DNA from: Phytophthora sp. 'mugwort'
Lineage: Eukaryota > Oomycota > Peronosporomycetes > Peronosporales > Peronosporaceae
Assembly: GCA_033558025.1 (NCBI GenBank)
Contig: JAUCEF010000005.1
Coordinates: 3,162,001-3,226,000, forward strand
Direction of reading: 5' to 3'
Length of the DNA stretch: 64,000 nucleotides
A program made the translations under genes and the position numbers. Each line of letters opens with the position of its first letter. Within the stretch, counting starts at the first letter, position 1. Of the stretch, positions 11,540 to 22,208 are shown piece after piece. The notes under the pieces were generated by a model, which was not told the DNA's origin, did no database searches, and worked only from the letters and a program-made list of their open reading frames with translations.

Positions 11540-12160
11540 CTAGGGCTGGTAATCTGACGCGTATCTGCGAGACGTGCGGTCATCATGTCCATTAGATGCA
11601 GGACGTCTGTAGCCGCGCTCCATGGCTTCTTCATCCCTGCGCATCGGCCGTGCGCCTTTGCGACGATAGTCGTCATCTCTCGGTCCGCGAACGCCGTATC
11701 CCCGGTCTTCGTTACGGTCACCACCTCCGCCACGGTAGTCACGACGTTCGCGGGAGCGAGAGCGTGAGCGTCCGCGGGGCGGTCCACGTCGGAACGAGTC
11801 TTCCCGACGTCGGTCCGCGTCGTGGTCGTACCGGTCTCGTCCATAGCCGCGGTCCCGAGATCGCGATCGGGGCCGATCCTGCATGGGCGGCGGGCCTCTG
11901 AAGCCGCCATTCCGACGGTCCTGAGAGCGCGAGCGCCGCTTGCCGCCCGATGGCTCGCTCATGTCGTTGCGCATCATTGGACCGCGTGGGGCGGGTTCCG
12001 GCGCGTCATCGAACTGTCCATTGCGCGGCGGCGGGCCCTCACCAGCGGACGGAGGCGGACGCGAGCCTGGCGCAGGTGTAGAAGGCGGAGGCCCATTGAG
12101 ACCCTGCTTGGTCATCCACGCCGGTAACGTGTTGGCGCGTCCGCGTCCTCGTCCAGCCAT
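11540..12160 (-). CDS. Small Arg/Ser/Gly-rich nuclear protein with GRGR-TLPAWM N-terminus
   Basis: A single-exon protein of 206 residues starting MAGRGRGRANTLPAWMTKQ, followed by a proline-rich stretch (about 20-60) and a long low-complexity region of RS, RD, RG and RRDY dipeptides. No RRM or other folded domain is visible. RS/RG composition indicates a nuclear RNA-binding or splicing-associated role, and the N-terminus is almost the same as that of the U2AF large subunit 5 kb away. The start is firm: ATG 12158-12160 with the shared motif immediately after it. It is divergent from the EIF1AD-type gene with only 157 bp between start codons, so the two may share a promoter. Function beyond this is unknown. 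Confidence 0.8.
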   Translation of the reverse strand: MAGRGRGRANTLPAWMTKQGLNGPPPSTPAPGSRPPPSAGEGPPPRNGQFDDAPEPAPRGPMMRNDMSEPSGGKRRSRSQDRRNGGFRGPPPMQDRPRSRSRDRGYGRDRYDHDADRRREDSFRRGPPRGRSRSRSRERRDYRGGGGDRNEDRGYGVRGPRDDDYRRKGARPMRRDEEAMERGYRRPASNGHDDRTSRRYASDYQP

Positions 12161-12317
12161 CGTTCGGGTGCTCTTGATGTTCTAGTAAGGAAATGACGAG
12201 TGAGTTTTGTACACTTGGCTACAGATCGTCTGGTCCATTCCTTTTTTATAGTCCGACCAAATGATTGCAATGGCAAATATTATTTTAAGTAAAACAAAAT
12301 AAAAAAGGTTGGAGGAC
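12161..12317. promoter_or_regulatory. Compact divergent promoter region
   Basis: 157 bp lie between the starts of the RS-rich gene (minus) and the EIF1AD-type gene (plus), both nuclear RNA-related. No individual element can be assigned with confidence. Confidence 0.4.
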
Positions 12318-13073
12318 ATGTCAGGCAGCGGACGGAAGAGCGCGTACCGCAAGGGCGTGACTAAGAGCGTGTTGTACGGAGATCCGGAGCCCAAGCAGAA
12401 CGAGCTCATTGTGCGCGTCACGGCGCTGAGAGGCAGCAACTTGTTCGAGGTGTGGCTGCGAAATAATGAAGACAATTGCTTGGTGTTTTTGTCCCGGCGG
12501 TGCTGACCTCTCTTCTCACTCGCTGTTGATTGGTGCAGGTGGAGGACGCTCATGGCGTCAAGTCGGTGACGATGCTGCCGACCAAGTTCCGTAAGCTCAT
12601 TTGGGTCAAGAGAGGCGACTTTTTGATCGTCGGGGAGGGCGACGGCGGAGAAGCCACGACCGCTACAGGCAAGAAAGGCGCCGTGACGTCTATTGTGGTG
12701 CACATTCTGTACAAGGAGCAGATTAAGAACCTTAAGCGCAAGGAGCTCTGGTACGCTACAGTAGCGAGAGGTTACCGATGAAGGTCTAGCAATGCTGACA
12801 ATTGATTCTGTTAGGCCTACGGCGTTTGATGACGCGCCTACGGGTCCGGGCTGGACTCAAGGTGACACTGCTAACGACGAGGAAGAGAAGAAAGGTGAAG
12901 AAGAAGAAGATGATGAAGATGGTGATGAAGAAGTCGCTCAGCCGCCTGCTGCCACGACGTCGAAGGGACTTACGATGGCGGAAGACCGGTTTGCTATGAT
13001 GCACGTGAACCGGAATCGCCGCAAGGGCCACTTCGACGACGACGAAGAGGACGAAGACAGCGATGACGAGTAA
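12318..13073 (+). CDS. EIF1AD: EIF1AD-type S1-like/eIF1A-domain protein
   Basis: Exons are 12318-12449, 12539-12750 and 12815-13073 (200 residues), with introns of 89 and 64 bp. The OB-fold of the eIF1A family is spread over exons 1-2: ELIVRVTALRGSNLFEV, then VTMLPTKFRKLIWVKRGDFLIV, matching the human EIF1AD pattern including the KRGDFLIV strand and the later KELWP. The tail is acidic (EEEEDDEDGDEE) and ends with MMHVNRNRR followed by a DDEEDED stretch, as in EIF1AD. These proteins are nuclear or shuttling RNA-binding factors; a role in 18S/pre-40S maturation is reported for the human protein. True eIF1A lacks this tail layout, so EIF1AD is preferred. Confidence 0.88.
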
Positions 13074-13107
13074 GGTCGCAAGCTGGAAGGAACGCTGCAC
13101 CTCCTAC

Positions 13108-13142
13108 GACGTAGATGTCCTAGACGTAGATGTCCTAGACGT
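13108..13142. repeat. 15-bp tandem duplication
   Basis: The unit GACGTAGATGTCCTA occurs twice in tandem (13108-13122 and 13123-13137) with a partial third copy, in the 3' flank of the EIF1AD-type gene. Confidence 0.9.
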
Positions 13143-13275
13143 GTTATTCGCCAAATTTGGCAGGCTGTATATCATCGAATAGAGTTATTGTTAGGCTGAG
13201 GTCGCAAGCAAACACGCGTTTGTGTCTTGTTGCACTAAAAGACAGGCGACGTCAAGAGCTCAAGCATCAAACATC

Positions 13276-15101
13276 ATGCAGCGCAAGCGCAGCAGCGTGT
13301 ACAATGCTGGACCCAGTGTGTCAGTACGTGTGTGGGGAAAATACTCGCTGTAACATTAGCGACTAACTCGAATATGATCATAGCATCATCATCAGACGCA
13401 TTCGGTGATTGACAAGGACCCAGAGAATTCTGATCCGCAGCTTGGCGTCTTTGGCAAAGTGAGATACCCCAGCTCAGCTCAAAGACGACAGTTTTGCTCA
13501 TTTGTGAACCATCTTTTTCATCACAGTATTCCGACAGATATTCCTTCTCAGACCTCCGTGTTGAGATTGATCGCGAGCATGGGATTCAAGCCGGTTACCT
13601 TCGGAGTAAAACGTCAATGATGCAATCCTCTGGGCTCACCAAAATCACGACCAGAGCCAAGCTAACACCGACGGAGGTAGACGAATCCACGCTGGTAACT
13701 CCGTCACGCACTCGCCAGATGCCGAGGTACACCAAAATGTCTTAAAGTTGAACTGCGTGAGGATTCTCAGCCAATATCTGTAAAACAGGCGGTGTCAGTC
13801 GGCGTCTGCAGTCCGGAAGAAGCTCTTCCACGCTGTGGAGCAGGGCGGGTATCAACGTCCAACCCACAAGTTGCAAGCTCAGATCGATGCACTGCGAAAC
13901 TATACGTCTACGTCATTGCCTAGAACTCCAACGACAACACCCAAGGGGTATCGCATCCCCAACGCAGACTCACCGTCGATTTGCCATGGCATTCCGAGTG
14001 TTTCTCGCAAAAAATCCTCCAGCAAGACGCAAAACCAGGAAGAATGCATCGCTGGAGTGGGTATTGTGCCAAGTCGGTCAGCCAGTGCCTCCATTCTAAT
14101 GTTCAACCCCGCTCAGCCAACTGCAAACTCCAACACGCAATACCCAGCAGCATCCGTCCTTGTGGGAGGATACAGATCTCCCTCAGTGCAACTTGAAGTC
14201 GAACTTGTGGAACGGTTGAACGAGATAGGCCGCTCGAACGTATGTATGCTTGTTAATGGTGCTGTTGAAGCCATTGTATTGAGTTCGCGTTCTCTCTCCC
14301 AGTTACCAGAGAAAACTCTGTCACGTACACAAGCATGTCAACATGTACTCGACCGTATCGTGCTACAAGATGAGGTATAGGCTTCGCTTGTACGTGTTTT
14401 TTTTTATGATTATTGTTTTTACTTCTTAAATTATGCTGCAGCACTATGGCCGACTTTTAGCACGAATTCGCGACGAGTTTAGTACTTACGTGGACATGAC
14501 CAGCAGAAAGAGTCCGACCACATCGAGCAAACATAAAGGAGAGAAGCCCTGGTGTGCATGTGGGCAAGACATATTTGGTAAGTGGATAGATTTTTCGTCG
14601 AATGCTTACTTAGTTTTTCAACTCATTAAAATTTTGCCTCGAGAGTAGATTTTGTGCTCTTAAAACAGGAAAAAACAGTGATGAAAAAACGAGTGGCCAG
14701 TATGCAGCACGAAATGGAGAGTTTACAGGCTGCTCAGAGGCAAACAAAGGCAGAGGATTCTAGTGGTCGTAGCAATGAAAGCATTCGTGACACATGCAGT
14801 ATTGGCAGCTGGCCAGAGGATTGTCAGCTACTAGAAGGTAAACCAATGGCGATTACCTGGTTTTTGGTTTGGGATAAAACGCTTTAACGAACATTCTGTG
14901 CTCCTTACTCAGATGAGCTCGACGACGTTCACCTTTTCCAAGATATGAACCAACAGCATTCCCGACCTCAAGGAGTTCCGATGTTAAATTTTTCCTCCCT
15001 TCCTTCCTACAACGAGGTACGCAATACACTTCATTGCCTACGCGTTTGCGCTTCTTTTGACACTTTTGCTACTTGTGTAGGAAGAAGATGAGGAAGGTTG
15101 A
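13276..15101 (+). CDS. TSNAXIP1-N-like protein, eight exons
   Basis: Model: 13276-13323, 13396-13458, 13527-13726, 13789-14374, 14442-14577, 14649-about 14836, about 14913-15016 and about 15081-15101. Each junction has GT-AG and keeps frame. The protein starts MQRKRSSVYNAG, has a Ser/Thr/Pro-rich first half with QRPTHKLQAQ and a central segment LEVELVERLNEIGRSNVC ... VLDRIVLQDEHYGRLLARIRDEFSTYV. That segment resembles the N-terminal domain of translin-associated factor X-interacting protein 1. A coiled coil (MKKRVASMQHEMESLQAAQ) and an acidic end (EEDEEG) follow. TSNAXIP1-like proteins are mostly linked to cilia or sperm, which would suit a flagellated zoospore, but that is inference. The high exon number contrasts with its intron-poor neighbours. 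Confidence 0.68.
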
Positions 15102-15216
15102 GGAAGGTCAGTCAATAGAGAAGGAAATTCCCCAGACCACATTGTTCTTGTTGTTTTAATTCGCAATAATCTTCTTGTCTGGATGGATACAAAGATTCAA
15201 ACACCGCTTATCACTC

Positions 15217-18200
15217 TCATCTGCCCCCAAGCCTCTCCAGAAGTTCTTTTAGTAGCTCCTGCTGCTGACGCTGCTGGACCAGCGACTCCCTTGTTAATGC
15301 TTGCATTTGATTCATCGCAGCGCAGACGCGATACATCGTGTAGATGAACATCAAGGCACAGACGATCGTTGCCACTTGAATAGTTGGGTGAAGTTGTGTT
15401 GGCAAACCAATACTCGAGGTTGAAGCAGCTTGAACCTGCTCAATAGGTGATGGGCTTGTCATGGCAGCTACCTGCTGAGTCGGTACTTTAAACGTCTTTT
15501 TTTCTTGCGCAACTGACAGTGGTGGCCTTACCGAAGGTACGCCCGCAGGAGCAGAGCCACCACTGCTTCCATCTGCCGCCTGCTGCTTGATTGTATTAAG
15601 AGCAGCACTTAACCATGTTTTTACTGCATCCTTAGCCTCGGAGACAGTAGTGTTTTCAATCTAAATGGCGTAATGATAACGATTTAAGTCATTCATCGCG
15701 CTGGAACTCTGATAAATACATCCACACATACCTGTTTCTTCAGCCACGTGCTCTTCAACCACTGTACGCGAAGACCCACCTGGGCCCAACACATGCCTCG
15801 GTTTTTCGTAGCACTGAAAACCCATCGATGTTCAACGCGAAAATAATCGCAGTATGGCACATCGGAAACGCTCGTTGTCGTACTTACAACGAGGCGACTG
15901 CCGGGTGTGTATGCGTAGCGCTGGGTCTGGGCCGTCGGAATAACGCTGGGTCCTACCATATACTTTTTGTTGTGGGTGTATGAGACCAGACGTGAGCCGT
16001 CAAACGTGTCCGGCTTGGTCACCGCTGTGTACGAAGCCGTATTCATCTCCCAAGCCGGGAGAGATATGTTCGTTGCGCCGGCTGCGTCAAGAATACTGCG
16101 CGAAAAAGCGTCTGACTCGATCCATAACGTTGAGAAAGCAGCATCAACGCTGCAAGCAAAGCAACCAGCAGGTTAGTTAGTCCACATGATGGACCGATCG
16201 AAGCAGAATTTTCGTACCTGAACGCCACTTCTTCGTCCAACAATAAATCGTACTCGCTCAGTAAATTATCCTTTTCTGGAATTACAGGAGGAGCTGACGA
16301 TGACACGATATCCGAAGATAAGGACGAGGGGGGACGGCTATCCTCCGCAGGAGTCGCATCTGCTGTGTCGACGGGGGTCGATTCAGGACTCGGAGCAACA
16401 GCAGCTAAGTCATTGGAACTTCTTCGTCGTCTTGACTCGTCGTAGGTCGCCGCGTCAAGAGAATCTGTGTCAGGTTGCTCTGTTGGATCGGACATGAGCT
16501 CTTCAGTCCCCTTCTTAATGGATCGTAACTGTTGAATGCTCTGAAAGCATTCATCACTGTAATATGCACAATGAGATTACCGTACCGACGCAACGCATGT
16601 TGTGGCAAACGAGTACTTACCGAAATACAAAAGACGTGAAAAACACCTTCTCTCCTTTTACGGTAAACTGTATAATCCAACGCAAAGCACGATACGTGTG
16701 TAAATAAGTGCATAACTCAAAACCACAAAGTGAAATAGATTAATTCGAATACCTCAATCGCGTTAGGAACGATCAGCGCTGTGTTCTTCTTTTCCATTGT
16801 TGAAATCTCAGAGAACGAAGTTACCTGCAAGCAATGACGCCAACATGAGTCAGATCATATAACCACTAATGCTGCCCATCATGTAGGTAACGTACGAATA
16901 TTGTATCTCTCCACCCAGAGAAGCACATTCGGTTCCTCGTCAAATAAAGACGTCCATGGAACGGGAAGTTGGAAAGGTAAAGTGCACACGAAAAGCTTTC
17001 GACAACCTGCTCGGGTGAATCCAGCTACATTAAACGAAATATAATAATGGTTAGTAGCCCATAAAAAGCTAGGTTTAGTTTTGCACCACAATTACCTTAA
17101 ACTTCTTTTGAAAGTCGGAAACACCCAACGGTTGTGCTTCGGCGAAGTCTTCATCTTGCTCCATCTCGGAGCCTGCGCTTTCATCCCCAATCGAGAGACT
17201 GTCGTCTGCAACATTGTCGTTTGCTATTGTCTGCTCGTCTCCCGCTGGTAATATACTCGCACGAGGGGATCTCCTCTCGGGTGGGGTAACAGTCTCGCAG
17301 TTGGGGATTAAAACAGACGAACTGATGGTACTGGTGGGGCTTCGGGGGGTCTTATCCGCATTTTCTGAGCCCATTGATGAAGGAGCTCCAAGCGACGAAA
17401 GGTATTCTCGCATGACTTCTTTCAAGCACTCGTTACCGTGGTAAGCAGGCACAATGCGTTTGCTCCGTTCGTACGGTTGTCGGTTGATCCGAATAAATTC
17501 GACCATATCTCCACTTGGATCAATTTTCGCGAATTCGACCAGAGCCTTGTTGCCGACTGATGTTCCTCCCTGGAGCATATGCTCAATGGCTTTCGCAAGT
17601 GATTGCAGCGAGTTCTTGCCCACTTGAAGTCGGTATTTCTCGTTTTTCATGTATGTCGAAATAAAAACCTCGATTTCCTGCAAAAAAATCGATTAGCTTG
17701 TTAGAAACGAAAATTATACACAAAAGTCTCCCCAAGGAAACGAACCTGCACGTAAATTTGGTACGTCTGCCGTAGCGACTTGCTGCTCTCGGTGACTTGT
17801 TCTTGCAATAGGCGTATTTCCTCTGCTAGTTGACGGAGCTTGGCTTCCGATCGCCGCTCCTTTTCGTTAAACATACGCAAGTTGGCACTAAGCACCTTTA
17901 GAGCTTGAGTAATCTCAATGCCGTACGAATTTGTGGCAACGGGTGTAGCCCCTGGCAGGTGCGAAAAGGTTATCGCGAAGTCCCGGGCTTTCGTATCAAG
18001 TTTCTGCTGAAGTTTTTTATGTGCAGTTGCTTCATTGCACAATGTCGCGTGCACCTTCGTAAAGTTTTCCTGTGTCGAGACACGAACGCTTTCGTACTCG
18101 CTCTTCATAGTTGAAAGGCTGAGAGACACGGGCTCGGCGAGTAACGATTGGAATTCCTGCGTTACAACCAGGTGAGGGTCACAATAGGGTAGTGCTATGA

Positions 18201-19944
18201 TGTTCTCTTAGCGTACCTGGTGAACCTCTAAGAGAAGCTTTACTTGATCTTTCACTGTCATCCACCCATTCGTCATCGTTGGGCCTTCATCGGTCAGGAA
18301 GTTCATGTGTGCGTTGGAGGATGATGTGCCAAAAAGATCTGAAGGCGGAGCAAGACCACCATTTTCGTACGTCCGGAGTAGCTTGCGCAGAGACTGCGAA
18401 AACCGAGTTTCGCTCGCAATAAAATCTGTCACGACGGAGCTGATGATTCCAATCATCCGTTGTCCGTTGTCCGACATCGCCTGAACATGCGTCATGCGTA
18501 AATAAAAAGGATTGGTCGACAAGTCTGCTCGATCAACATCCACCTCCTCTTGGCTTCCAAGACCCTGAAAACCTTTTTCAATATCAGCTAAAGAAGTAAA
18601 CCACAACGTGTCACATAAAATTAATGTTTCACGACAAGAATAATAATATACAGCACGTCAAATGTGCTTACCCAGTTCGTTAACTTCGCTGACACTTGCT
18701 TTCATCCGCTCAACAAATTGTTGGGACCGCGAAAACATGGCAATAAACGCCTTTTGCATGCGCATCAATACATCTCGGAGATATTCGAGACGCTGTTCTT
18801 CTGTAAGCTGGAAAGCGTGCAAGTTCTCTTTGATTTCCCGCTCAAAAATTAGACGTTGCGCATTTGTGTACTCCACTGTCTGGACATAGTGCTTTTCCGC
18901 AGCAATGACATCTTCAAGACAGCCATACAGCTTTGACCTCTGACGCTCCAACGGGTTGCGCCCAAAGGCAGACGTGGTATCCCACATCTTCGTCAGTAAT
19001 TGTCCAGCTCCAGCTGCCAATTTGTCTGTCAGTTCCTTTGAGGTTGAAATTTCATCCGACGACGAGTCAGATGACGAGGAATTGACATCTGTCGCCGAGC
19101 TGTTGTCATTTTTTCGCATGCTTGCCGTGATTTCAATTGCTTCTTGGCATTTGCGCTCGTACTTTTCTTTCGCTTTGTCCATTGACGAATTCATTTGCTG
19201 TTGAGCCCAGCGCATCTTGGTCCCCTCTTTAATCACACGTTACCAGCACAAACTGCGTTAAAATCTCTACGACGCCCTGCCAACGCTATATCAACCCTCA
19301 AATCAAAATTCCGACGGAAAATGGGGATACAACAAACCTGCAATTAGTCGTTGCACCTGAATCTCCTGCTGCACCGCGAAGGCCTTTGCACCCGGCACAA
19401 TAGACGTCTGCATGGTCTGGGCAAACGCCCATCGCTCTTGAGCCAAATGCTCCGTGGCCTCCTGAAACGTTGCCCAGCACTCCGTGAGCTGCTCCGACCA
19501 ATCTTCAGCTTTTGCACTCCTGCAAATGACAACATCATATCAATGTAAATAAACCTTCTTCGAACTCTCAAAAAGCTCTTCATCTCACTGTGCGAGCTTG
19601 AGCAATGACTGCGCATAGTTGCTCTCCATACCAGCCCGCTCCATGACAAAAGCCGAGACTGCCTGGCATAGCTGTACGCCACTTTTGGCCTTCTGGCAGA
19701 CTTTGGGGAAGGCTCGGAACAGGTCTGTCGAGTAACTTCCCTCGTTCTGAGCCGGGTGGGGCGACGTCACAGAGCCATCTTCGCTCTCAGCTGTCGGGAT
19801 GCTATTGCCAGGCTTCGGGGAGTTTTTAGGAGGCATTGTGGCGTTGCTGGGGCTGCTCTGGCGCTTGGGAGTAACCGGCGACATATCCATCTTGAGATCC
19901 GCCGCGTCTTCTGTGAATACAAAGCCGTTAGATGGGTAAAACAT
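15217..19944 (-). CDS. F-BAR / GRAM / VASt (Aster-Lam type) membrane protein
   Basis: One long multi-exon gene, estimated at 1,200 residues or more. From ATG 19944 it reads a Ser/Pro-rich leader, then an F-BAR (FCH) start (FRAFPKVCQKAKSGVQLC ... ERAGMESNYAQSLLKLAQ) and a coiled-coil body (TEHLAQERWAFAQTM; KAKEKYERKCQEA). A second helical F-BAR-like module follows (18606-17400; TDFIASETRFSQSLRKLL). About 17060-16620 encodes a GRAM domain (FHGRLYLTRNRMCFSGWR; TALIVPNAIEVFEL; FFTSFVFR). About 16150-15740 encodes a VASt domain (WEMNTASYTAVTKPDTFDG; DVPYCDYFRVEHRWVFSAT). The tail holds one transmembrane helix (TIQVATIVCALMFIYTMYRV) and a short coiled coil ending LLERLGGR. GRAM-VASt proteins move sterol between ER and plasma membrane. 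Exon edges are approximate; a further 5' exon is possible. Confidence 0.85.
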
Positions 19945-20010
19945 CGCATGGGGAGATGCGCGAGTAAGTGGAGAGATGATGGAGGGAGAGCTTAGTGCCA
20001 GAACGCACTC

Positions 20011-20247
20011 ATGGCGGGCGAGAGGAAGGTGAACGCTAGTGCTCTGCTTGCACTTTTCGACACTGAAACGCTGAAGGGCGGACGAAAATGGAGCAAGAGC
20101 CGTTTCGAACGATTAACCGATATGATTGCAGTTGGCAGTATGCAAACGGCAAGTGAGACGAGATTGGGACATTGCGTTAAGAACGAAGTGAAGCCCATGC
20201 AAGGATACACAAGTGTCAAAGGTGAGTCAGCAAGATTCACGTTGTAA
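20011..20247 (+). CDS. Small uncharacterised ORF (78 aa), doubtful
   Basis: An ATG-initiated frame (MAGERKVNASALLALFDTE...) lies between the F-BAR gene and eL8. I recognise no domain, signal peptide or homologue. It is listed because it begins with a good ATG and has ordinary composition, but it may be chance or 5' leader sequence of the opposite-strand gene. Confidence 0.15.
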   Translation: MAGERKVNASALLALFDTETLKGGRKWSKSRFERLTDMIAVGSMQTASETRLGHCVKNEVKPMQGYTSVKGESARFTL

Positions 20248-20443
20248 GGGCTTAATCTACCAAAGGAATCACATTGCATTAATCCAATTAGACTAATACT
20301 TAGTAATGAGATTTTGGATGTTTGAATGTTATTCAGCCATTACACTTGCCAGGAAGGTCTCACTTCCCGTCGAAAGCACCTGCGAATAGAGAAACTAGAG
20401 GTGACGTGCCTCGCCACGCTCCGTCTGACACCCGGTACATAAC

Positions 20444-21617
20444 TTAGTACTGGGCCTTCTTGGCAGCCTCGGCAGCGATCGCCTTCTCGCGCAGCTCCAG
20501 CTTCTTCTGGGTCTTCAGGCCCATGATGCCACCGCCCCACTTACGACGCGTCTGCGAGTCCTCGTTGAACTTGGCGTGGAAAGCCTCCGTCAGGGAGTCA
20601 AACTTAGCCTTGTCCTCCTTGTTGACGTGCGTCAGAGCCACAACAGCGGCGTTCTTCTGGTGCACGAGCTGGCCCAGACGAGACTTGCCTTTAACAATGC
20701 AGTACGGGATGTCGAACTGACGGCAAAGAGCCGGCAGGAACACCACGAGCTCAATGGGGTCCACGTCGTGGGCAATCACCACGAGCTTAGCCTTCTTGTT
20801 CTCGACCAGCGAGGTCACGTGGTTAAGACCGAACTTCACGACAGCGGGCGGGGCCGAGGCCTCCTCCTTGCCGGCAGCGATGTTGCGCAGACGCAAGGTC
20901 TTAGCGGCCTTGGTCTCCGGCTGGTACTTCAGCAGCAGCTTGAACAGGTCGGTGGCAACGTTCTTGTCCAGGGTGTTGGAGAACTGGTTGACCGAAGGCG
21001 GCACTTTCAGGCGCTGGTACAAGACCTTGCGCTGACGCTGAAGGCGCACGTAACGCGGCCATCGCACGAAGCGAGACAGGTCACGCTTGGGCTGTAGATA
21101 GAAAATGAAAACAACATAGATTGGGTTAGTAAAGCCGCTTTGGAGACTGGGTGGGGGGAATAAGGCTCCTCCACGCCAGAAAACAAGTGAGCTAGTGAAT
21201 GACAACGCGGCAGAGAGCGAGGTTCTTTACCCTTGAGGCGCAAATCATCGCGAGCGAATGAAATTGCCACCACAAGTTTGTGTCATTGCGGTCGTGGGGG
21301 ACCCGCTACACTGTTCTCAAATGAGACAGAGGTGGGGTGGTCAAGTCTTGCAGACTCAGCCACTTCCATAACTCTATCATCACCGAGGGGCGTGGAATCG
21401 CTGCCTTTCCCCTTGTCGAGAGGTAAAAGGCCGTGCGATCGGATGGAACTCTTCGAAAAAAGGCGGCGCCTCAAAATACCTGAATGTCACCACCCTTGCG
21501 GAAGTTCTTGGGCGTAGACACGAAGAGGGGGTTCTTCTTCGAGGCAGCCGAGACCTTGACCGACTTAGTGGTCTTGGTCGTGGTAGTGGTGGTGCGCTTG
21601 ACCTTCTTGGTGGGCAT
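20444..21617 (-). CDS. RPL7A: Ribosomal protein eL8 (60S L7a)
   Basis: Exons are 21617-21480 (46 codons, [12 protein letters not shown]...KGGDIQ) and 21091-20444, giving 261 residues and a 388-bp intron, long for this window. The second exon begins [20 protein letters not shown] and contains the L7Ae/L30e RNA-binding fold ([50 protein letters not shown]), then the eL8-specific end [15 protein letters not shown]. It is a structural component of the large cytosolic ribosomal subunit that contacts rRNA. The start lies just downstream of the Lys/Thr-rich N-terminus typical of the family. A CCAAT box lies about 95 bp upstream (near 21713), consistent with strong constitutive transcription. Confidence 0.95.
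21092..21479 (-). other. Long first intron of the eL8 gene
   Basis: GT at 21479-21478 and AG ending at 21092. At 388 bp it is several times longer than other introns here. Introns of ribosomal-protein genes often host snoRNAs or expression elements; no C/D or H/ACA box pair could be identified by eye. Confidence 0.7.
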
Positions 21618-22208
21618 GGTGATCGTGGATGGCGAATAAACGAATGGGGAAGCCAAGCGGCCGGCGGCGGCCTGGCCTGCACCAGCCAGTCATTTGAAAA
21701 TACATTGTTTTAACCAATGAAATTGTCAATATATACATTGAGTCATTTACACAACTGTGGTTATTAAGTGCGAATTACAGCTCACTTCAAGTTGCGAACA
21801 CGTCACAGGCCAGGAGACGCGGCGACCGGGCTGCTGCTTGTAGCTGAGCTGCCTATCCGTAGTATACTCCAGTGATACACGTCTTTGAACGCATCTACGC
21901 CAGCGCTTGAGCCAGGCATTGCCAAATAATTTTAATTTTTTTCAATAGTGATTTCCGATAATTTAAGCCAATATCAACATACTTATAATTTAGTGCCAAC
22001 TTGTCTGCCGAGCACCAACAACAAAAACAGAAAATGAAAATGCCGATTCGGCACACAATCAATTCCCAACAATTATAAAAAAAATATTTGCCAATCTCGG
22101 ATGCCGGTAAATTTGCAGCTTTCAAGAGTTATATCTTTTTAACCTACTCTGACGTAGAATACCGCTACCCAGTGATACGTTTGCCAGAGAGAGTCGTATC
22201 AGTCACAC
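21618..22208. other. Intergenic; eL8 promoter side
   Basis: Contains a CCAAT motif near 21713 in the eL8 upstream region and a strongly AT-rich block at about 21900-22140. No gene was seen. Confidence 0.5.

Noticed and set aside
20576..21097. 173-residue plus-strand ORF over eL8
   Set aside because: Exactly antisense to a universally conserved ribosomal protein gene.
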